This document shows, piece by piece, positions 1 through 5,533 of a stretch of 6,115 nucleotides of DNA. The notes beneath the pieces were generated by a model that did not search any database, had not been told where the DNA came from, and saw only the letters and a program-made list of their open reading frames with translations. Both the position numbers and the translations under genes were made by a program. The stretch is from assembly GCA_964523975.1 (NCBI GenBank), contig CAZGBM010000090.1, positions 1 to 6,115 on the forward strand, written 5' to 3'. How positions within the stretch are numbered: the stretch's first letter is position 1; each line of letters opens with the position of its first letter. The DNA is from JAFGHJ01 sp964523975 (lineage in GTDB: Bacteria; Hydrothermota; UBA3072).

Positions 1-142
1 TGGTCCATATTCCGAGGATTCTGTGCCTTGTCGTTTGAGGTTTGTTTGTGATAATTGAAATCGGGCTACCGACCAGGCGGTTCAACAATGTAGATTTGCC
101 TACGTTAGGTTTTCCGATGATTGAAACATATCCTGCTTTCAT
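1..142 (-). CDS. era: GTPase Era, N-terminal part (gene runs off the left edge)
   Basis: This is the first 47 codons of Era, the essential GTPase that binds 16S rRNA near its 3' end and assists 30S subunit assembly. Reading leftwards from the ATG at 142-140, residues 9-18 hold the G1/P-loop (IGKPNVGKST). Residues 34-41 (NKPQTTRH) hold the Era-type switch I/G2 region, followed by RILGIWT. The P-loop plus PQTTRxRIxGI combination is specific to Era among TrmE-Era-EngA-like GTPases. The rest of the G domain and the C-terminal KH domain lie outside the window. The frame stays open upstream to a TAA at 272-274, so a GTG start at 203-205 is formally possible. The ATG is preferred because MKAGYVSIIG matches the usual Era N-terminus in length. 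There is no Shine-Dalgarno sequence before it and the promoter -10 element lies 7 nt upstream, so the mRNA may be leaderless. Confidence 0.95.
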   Translation of the reverse strand, partial: MKAGYVSIIGKPNVGKSTLLNRLVGSPISIITNKPQTTRHRILGIWT

Positions 143-149
143 ACAAGCA

Positions 150-177
150 AATATATCCCTAACACTTATAAAGTCAA
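150..177 (-). promoter_or_regulatory. Predicted housekeeping promoter of era
   Basis: Reading on the minus strand there is TTGACT (177-172), a 16-bp spacer and TATATT (155-150), each 5 of 6 matches to the sigma-70 consensus. Only 7 nt separate the -10 element from the era ATG, so the predicted transcription start falls on or next to the start codon. This placement agrees with the lack of a Shine-Dalgarno sequence. Confidence 0.65.
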
Positions 178-190
178 GGGAAAGCAGAAT

Positions 191-202
191 CCGCGTACGC
201 GG
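191..202. repeat. Perfect 12-bp palindrome CCGCGTACGCGG
   Basis: The sequence reads the same on both strands and lies 14 bp upstream of the era -35 element, inside the segment bracketed by the 13-bp inverted repeat. Its high GC content stands out in an AT-rich intergenic region. It could be a dimeric operator or part of a repeat; no function can be assigned. Confidence 0.6.
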
Positions 203-270
203 CACAAATGGGACAGAGTCGCTTGCAGTCCTTTGGGGTTTGAATTCCCTTGATTTTGTTTTCCTCGAAA

Positions 271-320
271 ATTAAATATCAAAAATTAAAAAGCAAAATG
301 ACAAATAAAAATGCAAAATT
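271..320 (+). repeat. A-rich dispersed repeat, left arm of a large inverted pair
   Basis: This arm contains AAATATCAAAAATTAAAAAG and then TGACAAATAAAAATGCAAAA. It aligns, with a 6-nt insertion and several mismatches, to the reverse complement of 541-580. Such low-complexity words are common between genes in several uncultivated lineages (recollection, not searched). No coding signal is present, and the short open frames crossing it look like chance products of base composition. Confidence 0.55.
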
Positions 321-372
321 TTCACTAATAGAAAATACGGAGCCCACCTATCCCTTAACCCAAATATTTAAA

Positions 373-389
373 CCACAGAGAGCACAGAG
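373..389 (+). repeat. CCACAGAG-type dispersed repeat, forward copy
   Basis: The word CCACAGAGAGCACAGAG is an imperfect direct repeat of CACAGAG. Its inverted counterpart is at 496-524, inside the A-rich arms. Strings of this type recur between genes in many environmental bacterial genomes (recollection). Confidence 0.6.
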
Positions 390-429
390 TCTTTTATTGT
401 TTTTTCCCCAACAACCCACACGAAATTTG

Positions 430-456
430 ACAGGATTAACAAGATTAACAGGATTT
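430..456 (+). repeat. Three tandem 9-bp units ACAGGATTA
   Basis: The units are ACAGGATTA (430-438), ACAAGATTA (439-447) and ACAGGATTT (448-456), each differing from the consensus by at most one base. They lie near the centre of the nested repeat structure at 271-590. The array is too short and has no spacers, so it is not a CRISPR. Confidence 0.7.
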
Positions 457-495
457 ATTTTAAAAAAACAAAATGAAAATGCGTTGTGAGGGTGG

Positions 496-524
496 CTCAG
501 TGTTCTCTGTGTGTTCTGTGGTGA
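496..524 (-). repeat. CTCTGTGG-type dispersed repeat, inverted copy
   Basis: On the minus strand the stretch begins TCACCACAGAACACACAGAG and continues with AACACTGAG, a degenerate relative of the CCACAGAG word at 373-389 in opposite orientation. Confidence 0.6.
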
Positions 525-540
525 CTTTTTTCAATTCATT

Positions 541-590
541 TTTGAATTTTGATTTGTCATTTTTCATTTTGATATTTGATTTTTGCATTT
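541..590 (-). repeat. A-rich dispersed repeat, right arm of the inverted pair
   Basis: Read on the minus strand this gives ATGCAAAAATCAAATATCAA, then TGAAAAATGACAAATC and AAAATTCAAA. It shares the words AAATATCAAAA, TGACAAAT and TGCAAAA with the left arm at 271-320. It lies directly beside the 591-607 hairpin. Confidence 0.55.
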
Positions 591-607
591 TAGCGGCTTT
601 GCCGCTA
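591..607 (-). terminator. Perfect 7-bp hairpin after the Ig-repeat gene, possible terminator
   Basis: TAGCGGC and GCCGCTA are perfectly complementary around a 3-nt loop (AAA when read on the minus strand), starting 3 nt after the stop codon of the Ig-repeat gene. In the direction of that gene the hairpin is followed by an A-rich stretch, not a U-tract, so it is not a canonical intrinsic terminator. It may instead protect the mRNA 3' end or belong to the neighbouring repeat. Confidence 0.45.
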
Positions 608-610
608 TAT

Positions 611-2170
611 TTATTGTCTCTTTAAAATTGTCAAATCCTTAGTCGTTATAGCCAGTATTTTTCTCCCGCGGTGCAATATTGCTACTATTTTTACTTTTGC
701 TTCGTTGACTCCGTCGGGAAGTTTATTTGCCTCGAATTCCCGATTTAGAATGATTTTACCTGCACTTTGAGGAATTACTCTCCAGGTTACTGTATAAGCG
801 GGGATATTCGTATTTAATGACAAAGGTATTCTGAACCCTTCTATTACTTGCTGTGCAGTTGTGTTAATTGAAGCGTTGTAATTGCTAGAAACGTCTTCGA
901 AGTAAACCCCGCCGTCTCCTAAACTTGCTCTTTGTTCTCCTATAACTACGAATGCTTTTCCCGGTCTGATGTTGATTTCCGCCCTAGGTTCGGCTACTAT
1001 TACACCTGCGCCAAGTCTTCTTGGAATAAAGACGCCGTTATTATTGACAGTTCCGAGATCCTCCGGTATTACTTTCCATTGTAAGGCAATATCTTGTACA
1101 TCCGTTACTCTAAACTGAAATTCCTGACCAATATCATTGCTGTCGAGATACTTGAAAGAAGGTATTATCTCCAAAGATTTCATTGATTCGGAGCTTATAT
1201 AAATATCGGCAGAAGCAACTCCTTTGCCGAATCTTTCAGGCAGGATGGCTACGACTCTGCCTTTCGTGGGTATTTTGCCGGCGATAAACGTGCCGTCTTT
1301 TCGTATGATTCCGCATCTTTTGGGTATTACTTCCCAGCGTACGGGAACATTTATGTTGCCGAATCCTTCAGCTTCGACTTTGAAATGTACTGTTTCTCCG
1401 GTTTTAAGCTCTGCGGATTCGGGAATTATTCGAAGCCCCACCTCACCGCTTACTATTACAATAGCACGCGCCTCATAGCCGTTTTGTTCTGCTATCACGA
1501 TTGCTTTTCCTGGAGATACGGCAGTAAATAAACCTGAGGAGCTTATCTCTCCTACCTTTTCCCCTTGGACCTTCCATATTACTTTTTCTGTTCCTTCGAC
1601 TGTGAATTGTACCGTTTCTCCTGTTTTTACCCTTTTGAACTGTGGTTTTATTTTAATGTCGCTCAATTTCCCTTTTACTCTTATAAATGCCGTTTTTATC
1701 TCTCCGTTTTCCAGAACGGCAATCACCCTGCCTTTACCGGCGTTTCGGGCAATAAAAACGCCATTTTCAATGTTTCCGATATTAACAGGGAAACATTTCC
1801 ATTGCCTTACTTTTCCGCCGGCGATCGTGAATGTTGTTTTTTCTCCTTTTTGCAAAATTGCAAACGATGGAAATATTTTCGCTCTTTCCGTATCGCTTAT
1901 CCGGATATAGGCGAACCCGGTCACATATTTACCATTTATTTTGCTTCTGCATCTCAATACGCCTTTCCCTTCTTCGGTTGCTATAAAGAAATCACCCTGA
2001 ATTTTCCCGAGGGAAGAAGGCGTAACGCTGAACGTCGATTTGGCTTTTAGTATTTTCCCTTCATCATCCAAAAGTTTGACGGAAAAAGGTATTTTTTCAC
2101 CCACTTTACCCTCGATAGGGTTCGGTAATATATGTAGTTCCAAAGATAATAATAGAAAAATAAACATCAT
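611..2170 (-). CDS. Exported protein of about six tandem bacterial Ig-like repeats
   Basis: The 519-residue product begins with a short hydrophobic segment (residues 2-11, FIFLLLSL core) without Lys or Arg, then about six Ig-like repeats at roughly 14-93, 94-167, 168-242, 243-328, 329-412 and 413-519. Five repeats share W-(K/E/R)-(V/C), mostly followed by xP, then G-x-(I/V), a G-x-F-(I/T) turn and usually a G-x-(A/V)-x-(V/A)-x-A strand. Trp positions are 124, 199, 279, 365 and 463; repeat 1 has FSVTP instead. The pattern resembles BIG_2-type domains. No catalytic motif, C-terminal anchor or membrane helix is visible, so it is probably a periplasmic or surface binding or spacer protein. An in-frame TAA four codons upstream bounds the start. 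Two ATGs are adjacent, and the second (2167-2165) is better spaced from the Shine-Dalgarno. The first ATG overlaps the anti-sigma stop (ATGA), so the genes are translationally coupled. Ligand and partner are unknown. Confidence 0.88.
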   Translation of the reverse strand: MMFIFLLLSLELHILPNPIEGKVGEKIPFSVKLLDDEGKILKAKSTFSVTPSSLGKIQGDFFIATEEGKGVLRCRSKINGKYVTGFAYIRISDTERAKIFPSFAILQKGEKTTFTIAGGKVRQWKCFPVNIGNIENGVFIARNAGKGRVIAVLENGEIKTAFIRVKGKLSDIKIKPQFKRVKTGETVQFTVEGTEKVIWKVQGEKVGEISSSGLFTAVSPGKAIVIAEQNGYEARAIVIVSGEVGLRIIPESAELKTGETVHFKVEAEGFGNINVPVRWEVIPKRCGIIRKDGTFIAGKIPTKGRVVAILPERFGKGVASADIYISSESMKSLEIIPSFKYLDSNDIGQEFQFRVTDVQDIALQWKVIPEDLGTVNNNGVFIPRRLGAGVIVAEPRAEINIRPGKAFVVIGEQRASLGDGGVYFEDVSSNYNASINTTAQQVIEGFRIPLSLNTNIPAYTVTWRVIPQSAGKIILNREFEANKLPDGVNEAKVKIVAILHRGRKILAITTKDLTILKRQ

Positions 2171-3156
2171 CCCTCCTTATAAAAAGTGATGCCCTTTTCT
2201 TCCGGAGTTTTTATTGAAAGGTAATGAAATCCTTCTTCCAGTGGCGGTAAGGAATCACTTCCTATATATATGACATTCGAATCTGGTGTTTTTGTATAAT
2301 AAGTAATTTCTTCGCCATCCAGGCTAATCTCGATTTTTTCTGCAGGGTTTTCCAATACCAGTACAATTTCGAAATCTTCCCCAACGACCGAACCTTCTTC
2401 GGGGAAGACAAAATGGGTTTCTTCTAAAGAGACTTCAGGAAGGGCTTCTTCTGAAGCTATTCTTGAAGCGGCAAATGCCACCTTTTCAGATTCGAAATGA
2501 GGTGCTAAAGGTTGAGATTCTTTACTTATATCCGTTTTAGGCATACCAGGAGCTTCGACTGCTCCGCCCGATGGAACTTCTTCGATTTGCTCTGCCCGAG
2601 CAAAGTCTGCTTTGATATCCGGTAACTTCGCTTCCGGCGTTTTGGCAACTTCCGTTTTTGGAACTTCTGTTTTGGCTACTTCCGAGGGAGGTTTCGGAAT
2701 AGGTTTTTCGTCTTTAGCTATATATTCTTTCTTTTTGTCCGAGGAAGTATCAACACTTTTTTGAATCTTTATTTCTTTCGAGGTTCCTTTTTCGTAGGTT
2801 TCTTTAATTTCTCCTGTGGTCAATATTTTTTCATTGTCCTGTAGATTGAAAAGAATTGTAGTAAATATAATGAAAACAGCTGCAGCGCTTACAGCCAGGT
2901 ATTTCCATCTGATAATTACTGGCTTGGGTTCTTTTTGAGTGGTGTTTTTAAGTATCTTATCAATTAAATATTCGGGGCATTCGATTTCTTCTTTTGTGGA
3001 ACGTAACGTTTCCAGGAGATTATTCCTTTCTTTTAGTTTTCCTTCGCATATTTTGCAGGTTTTTAGATGGTCTTTTAAATCTTTTTTTTCTTTATCGCCA
3101 AGACCATCATCAAGGTAACCCTGAATTAATTCTTCATATTTTTTATGGTTTTTCAT
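2167..3156 (-). CDS. Transmembrane zinc-finger anti-sigma factor with periplasmic Ig-like domain
   Basis: The 329-residue protein should bind and inhibit the adjacent ECF sigma factor. Its cytosolic N-terminus carries a zf-HC2 anti-sigma zinc motif, H30-x3-C34-x2-C37, in the context LDDGLGDKEKKDLKDH. One membrane helix lies at about 85-105 (WKYLAVSAAAVFIIF). A long Lys/Pro/Glu/Thr-rich linker follows, including the short imperfect repeat EVAKTEVPKTEVAKT at 159-173. A C-terminal domain at about 248-329 has an Ig-like strand pattern with an LDG turn at 279-281. Anti-sigma factors of this class usually release sigma through regulated proteolysis or conformational change; which applies here is not visible. 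The start ATG overlaps the sigma stop (ATGA) and has AAAGGA 6 nt upstream. The C-terminal domain resembles the N-terminal domain of the barrel protein at 3720-5222, suggesting a shared ligand or contact (inference). Confidence 0.9.
   Translation of the reverse strand: MKNHKKYEELIQGYLDDGLGDKEKKDLKDHLKTCKICEGKLKERNNLLETLRSTKEEIECPEYLIDKILKNTTQKEPKPVIIRWKYLAVSAAAVFIIFTTILFNLQDNEKILTTGEIKETYEKGTSKEIKIQKSVDTSSDKKKEYIAKDEKPIPKPPSEVAKTEVPKTEVAKTPEAKLPDIKADFARAEQIEEVPSGGAVEAPGMPKTDISKESQPLAPHFESEKVAFAASRIASEEALPEVSLEETHFVFPEEGSVVGEDFEIVLVLENPAEKIEISLDGEEITYYTKTPDSNVIYIGSDSLPPLEEGFHYLSIKTPEEKGITFYKEG
2171..2178 (-). promoter_or_regulatory. Shine-Dalgarno of the Ig-repeat gene, inside the anti-sigma 3' end
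   Basis: AAGGAGGG also encodes the last residues (K-E-G) of the anti-sigma factor. It abuts the first ATG (2170-2168) but is 3-4 nt from the second (2167-2165). This favours initiation at the second ATG and a 518-residue product. Confidence 0.75.
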
Positions 3157-3683
3157 ATTTTTTCCTTTATTAGTTCCTCTAGTTTTGTAATAGTTCTATG
3201 TAGCCTCGAACGTACCGTACCAATTGGGATCTTTAGTATTTGAGATATGGTTGAATAATCATGGTCCTCATAATATCGGAGTATTAAAATTTCCTGGCAT
3301 TCTCTGGGGAGAGAAAAAACCATGCTTTTGACAAGCTTCCGGTCGGACTTCTGAAGCAGGTGTTTTTCAGGGTTATCTTCCGTCGCAGGAGGCGTAATGT
3401 CATCGACCGAAACAACTTTTTCCTGACGGGCTTTTTCGTGCCTGTATCTGAATACGGTATTAAGAGCAATTCTATAAAGCCAGGTATAAACGGAAGAGTC
3501 TCCCCTGAAAGACTTAAATCCTTTCCAGGCGCTGGCAAAAACGTCCTGGGTTAATTCTTTTGATATCTCGTAATTATTCGTCATATTATAAATCATTTTA
3601 TAAATCCTTGCAGTGTGTGTTTTAACGATGTTTTCGAACATTTCTTTACTTTCTTCATTGTCTTTCCTCTCCCTTAGTTTCAT
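3153..3683 (-). CDS. ECF-family RNA polymerase sigma factor (sigma-E/W-like)
   Basis: This 176-residue protein has the normal length and two-domain layout of an extracytoplasmic-function sigma factor. Region 2 is about residues 16-84, with the core-binding and -10-recognition run ELTQDVFASAWKGFKSFRG followed by YTWLYRIALNTVFRYRH. Region 4 is about 115-172: LPRECQEILILRYYEDHDYS, then the helix-turn-helix TISQILKIPIGTVRSRLHR. There is no C-terminal extension, so control is presumably by the anti-sigma factor encoded next (4-nt overlap). The ATG at 3683 has no Shine-Dalgarno and lies about 8 nt from the -10 element of an ECF-type promoter, so the transcript may be leaderless. Met15 (3641-3639) is a less likely alternative start, also with a poor Shine-Dalgarno. 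It should direct RNA polymerase to GGAAC-type promoters, probably including its own. Confidence 0.95.
   Translation of the reverse strand: MKLRERKDNEESKEMFENIVKTHTARIYKMIYNMTNNYEISKELTQDVFASAWKGFKSFRGDSSVYTWLYRIALNTVFRYRHEKARQEKVVSVDDITPPATEDNPEKHLLQKSDRKLVKSMVFSLPRECQEILILRYYEDHDYSTISQILKIPIGTVRSRLHRTITKLEELIKEKI
3163..3168 (-). promoter_or_regulatory. Shine-Dalgarno of the anti-sigma gene
   Basis: AAAGGA lies 6 nt upstream of the ATG at 3156-3154, inside the last codons of the sigma gene. It supports this start and coupled translation of the two proteins. Confidence 0.7.
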
Positions 3684-3690
3684 TTTTCTA

Positions 3691-3719
3691 TTTAGATAAT
3701 AAAAACCCAGGTTAGTTCC
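3691..3719 (-). promoter_or_regulatory. Predicted ECF-type autoregulatory promoter of the sigma operon
   Basis: On the minus strand GGAACTA (3719-3713) is followed, after 16 bp, by TCTAAA (3696-3691). This closely matches the classic sigma-E promoter layout (GGAACTT, 15-16 bp, TCnAA). It occupies the 36-bp gap between the barrel gene stop (TAG, 3722-3720) and the sigma ATG (3683), directly ahead of an ECF sigma gene. Autoregulation is therefore likely. The predicted start of transcription is within a few nt of the ATG. Confidence 0.75.
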
Positions 3720-5222
3720 CTAAAAATCGTATTCATATATAATTCTTAGCAGGTGTTCCCTGTATCCGTTTTCCAGGCATGGATAGTAGTTTATATTGAT
3801 GTTCCCGAAATTTTCAAAAGAGAATATTGCATCTAAAGTGAGGTCGAAACTTGTGCTTTCGCCATAAGTGTAAGTATAAACACCGAAAGATAAAATATTC
3901 TTTTCCAGATACCAGGAGATATTTGATAAAATCCTGAAAGAAGTTGTTTTTTCGATGTAAGTAGTTTTTTCCTGCCCTGCCGTGCTTTCCATATGAAAAG
4001 GTCCAAGGATAGATTCGACCCCGAGCCCGATATACCGGTATTTTTCGTCATAAAATTCAGGGTATTTAGCCCACTCGTATTCCGCAAGGGGAGAGAAATA
4101 ATCGTGTATATACCATTTGAGCGATTGGTTCAGAGATATTGCCCAGGTGTCGTTTTCTTCATAGGCGAGGTAATCGAAGTATGTCGAAAAGGGTTTGTCT
4201 CCGTATGCTCCGTTAGCAAAAACAGATATTCTTCCGGTATAGAGGTATGAGTTGCCGAGTGTCAAATATCCTTCTTCGACTTTTCTGATGCCGGCTTCGA
4301 TGTTGTTAAGGTTCGACTCGTAAATTATTTTCCCTTCGAAAGCTTTTCCTGTCAGAGTCGAATCCTCGTAAAGATTCGGATTGCCGCTGGAGAAAGCCGC
4401 TTTTGCGCCCACAGAAAAACTCCGGTTTATTTCCAATTCCGATTCTCCCGATAATACGAGAGATTTCTGGGGGTCGGCAATCGTAAAAGCTATTATATTT
4501 GAAGTATCGTCTACGCCGTAAAAAGCTGTGAGCCCGAAGAGAGAAGGACCTTTTTTGAAGGTTGTTTTCCCGCCCAGGAGCCAGCGGGGATACTCGGCAA
4601 ATAAAGTATCGTAATTATCCGAATATAAAATAATGGGAACGAAAAATAAATTGCCCGCGTTTATTTCACCGGAAAATCCGAAACCTCCCGGAGAATATAT
4701 AGTTAATTCATTTAAATAAGGGGAGATATATCCGGCTTCCAGATAAGTTTTTTCTCTTAAATAGCTTAAGTATGGATACCAGTTCTTCTGGTATTCCGGG
4801 TCATGATACAATGAAACTCTTAAGGAGTTTTTATCTTTGTAAACGGAAAAATCCAGTCCCATAAGTGCCTCGTTTTGTCCGGTGTATGAACTGTCCGAGA
4901 AGTAGGAGTTCTGATTCCCTATTGAAAGATTTCCCGTAAGAATATAAGGGATTTCTTCCTTTTCTTCGGTTACAGAGAAAGAAAGCTCTTCGGTTTCTTT
5001 TTCTATTTTTACTTTTATATTGTGCTTACCTTTGGATAGATTATTGATTTCCGAAAAAAAATAACCCGAGTTAGTTTCTCCGTTAAGGGGTGCTCCGTCT
5101 AATAATACGACTATCGATTCTTCGGCAAGCGGAGGGTCGAATAAAATGGTTATATCGAAAGGAGTGGAGGTCGAATCCTGCGGAGAAACAATAAATATGG
5201 TGGAAACGATTATTTCTAACAT
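3720..5222 (-). CDS. Outer-membrane beta-barrel protein with N-terminal Ig-like domain
   Basis: The 500-residue product has two parts. Residues ~10-86 look like one Ig-like domain (SPQDSTSTPFDITILF, LDG at 41-43, KGKHNIKV at 64-71). From ~92 to the end the sequence is a run of amphipathic, Tyr/Phe/Gly/Ser/Asn-rich strands separated by polar turns, ending in IIYEYDF. The terminal Phe and alternating pattern fit a transmembrane barrel inserted by the Bam machinery. The N-terminal hydrophobic stretch (MLEIIVSTIFIV) is very short and lacks basic residues, unusual for a Sec signal. An in-frame TAG four codons upstream rules out a longer start. No family name or substrate can be assigned. It is the first gene of the minus-strand cluster, 36 bp before sigma with no terminator between, so read-through into the sigma operon is likely. 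It could alternatively be a non-barrel beta-rich surface protein. Confidence 0.78.
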   Translation of the reverse strand: MLEIIVSTIFIVSPQDSTSTPFDITILFDPPLAEESIVVLLDGAPLNGETNSGYFFSEINNLSKGKHNIKVKIEKETEELSFSVTEEKEEIPYILTGNLSIGNQNSYFSDSSYTGQNEALMGLDFSVYKDKNSLRVSLYHDPEYQKNWYPYLSYLREKTYLEAGYISPYLNELTIYSPGGFGFSGEINAGNLFFVPIILYSDNYDTLFAEYPRWLLGGKTTFKKGPSLFGLTAFYGVDDTSNIIAFTIADPQKSLVLSGESELEINRSFSVGAKAAFSSGNPNLYEDSTLTGKAFEGKIIYESNLNNIEAGIRKVEEGYLTLGNSYLYTGRISVFANGAYGDKPFSTYFDYLAYEENDTWAISLNQSLKWYIHDYFSPLAEYEWAKYPEFYDEKYRYIGLGVESILGPFHMESTAGQEKTTYIEKTTSFRILSNISWYLEKNILSFGVYTYTYGESTSFDLTLDAIFSFENFGNININYYPCLENGYREHLLRIIYEYDF

Positions 5223-5233
5223 GATTTTAGACT

Positions 5234-5262
5234 ATTTTATAGTTTTTGGGGTGTACAGTCAA
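5234..5262 (-). promoter_or_regulatory. Predicted housekeeping promoter of the barrel gene
   Basis: On the minus strand TTGACT (5262-5257), a 17-bp spacer and TAAAAT (5239-5234) each match the sigma-70 consensus at 5 of 6 positions. The -10 element is 11 nt from the ATG at 5222, leaving a leader of only a few nt. There is no Shine-Dalgarno (CTAAAATC precedes the ATG). Together with the promoter at 3691-3719 it would give the cluster a constitutive and an ECF-driven input. Confidence 0.7.
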
Positions 5263-5274
5263 CCCCTTTTTTGA

Positions 5275-5302
5275 TTTGCCACGAAGGCAAGAAGAAGTCG
5301 CA
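5275..5302 (+). repeat. Degenerate CCACGAAGGCA dispersed repeat
   Basis: The stretch contains GCCACGAAGGCAAGAAGAAG, then TCGCAAG. It resembles the widespread intergenic word CCACGAAGGCACGAAG seen in many uncultivated bacterial genomes (recollection, not searched). Only one degraded copy is visible. Confidence 0.45.
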
Positions 5303-5348
5303 AGTCTAGAGTCGTCAGACAAAAACCCAACACACAACCAATTTTTTC

Positions 5349-5365
5349 ACATGTAGAACATGTAG
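5349..5365 (+). repeat. Two 9-bp-spaced copies of ACATGTAG
   Basis: ACATGTAG occurs at 5349-5356 and 5358-5365, and each copy contains the palindrome ACATGT. It may be a short operator-like pair or a repeat relic. It lies between the two divergent promoters but about 85 bp from either. Confidence 0.4.
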
Positions 5366-5447
5366 TATTTATAGTTTTTGTTTTTTTTCTAAATCCTGAT
5401 TTCCAAAGCCTAAATCTTATTTAAGAACAAATAAATGACTTTAATCG

Positions 5448-5475
5448 TTGAATATAAAGTTAATTGAAATATATT
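5448..5475 (+). promoter_or_regulatory. Possible promoter of the small membrane-protein gene
   Basis: TTGAAT (5448-5453), 16 bp, TATATT (5470-5475). The -10 is good but the -35 is weak (4 of 6), and the surroundings are AT-rich enough to produce such matches by chance. It would leave a leader of about 60 nt before the ATG at 5545. Confidence 0.35.
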
Positions 5476-5533
5476 ATATATGAGACTACCAATTAAGCAC
5501 GTTTTATGAAATTTTTGGGGGGAAAAGAATTTT

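Larger units (their letters stand above)
143..270. other. Era upstream region: 13-bp inverted repeat around a GC-richer segment
   Basis: The words at 170-182 (AAAGTCAAGGGAA) and 245-257 (TTCCCTTGATTTT) are inverted copies with one mismatch. They enclose about 62 nt that are clearly more GC-rich than the flanks. Inside are a perfect 12-bp palindrome (191-202) and a small GGAC/GTCC stem (211-214 with 228-231). The left arm overlaps the era -35 box, so folding or protein binding here could affect era transcription. It could equally be a relic of a dispersed repeat; I do not recognise it as a known RNA or mobile element. Confidence 0.4.

Noticed and set aside
232..252. tRNA T-arm-like string (GGGGTTTGAATTCCC)
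   Set aside because: No matching acceptor, D-arm or anticodon arm could be found around it; the similarity is limited to one short stem.
430..456. CRISPR-like array
   Set aside because: The 9-bp units are directly adjacent with no spacers and no cas genes are present.
42..489. Two open frames on the plus strand (42-275 and 250-489)
   Set aside because: The first runs antisense to era and its promoter. The second consists of A-rich repeat and CACAGAG/ACAGGATTA words. Neither has a Shine-Dalgarno or protein-like composition.
1224..2050. Plus-strand open frames opposite the Ig-repeat gene, up to 161 codons
   Set aside because: They are antisense shadows of a gene with clear repeated domains; their Phe/Cys/Ser-rich translation is typical of the opposite strand of coding DNA.
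3683..3722. Possible amber read-through fusion of the barrel protein to the sigma factor
   Set aside because: The two genes are in the same frame with a single TAG and 12 sense codons between them, but this has a one-in-three chance. An outer-membrane barrel fused to a cytosolic sigma factor makes no sense topologically, and the gap is explained by a promoter.
3284..4250. Short frames overlapping the sigma and barrel genes on either strand
   Set aside because: All lie within well-supported genes in other frames and show no family motif.
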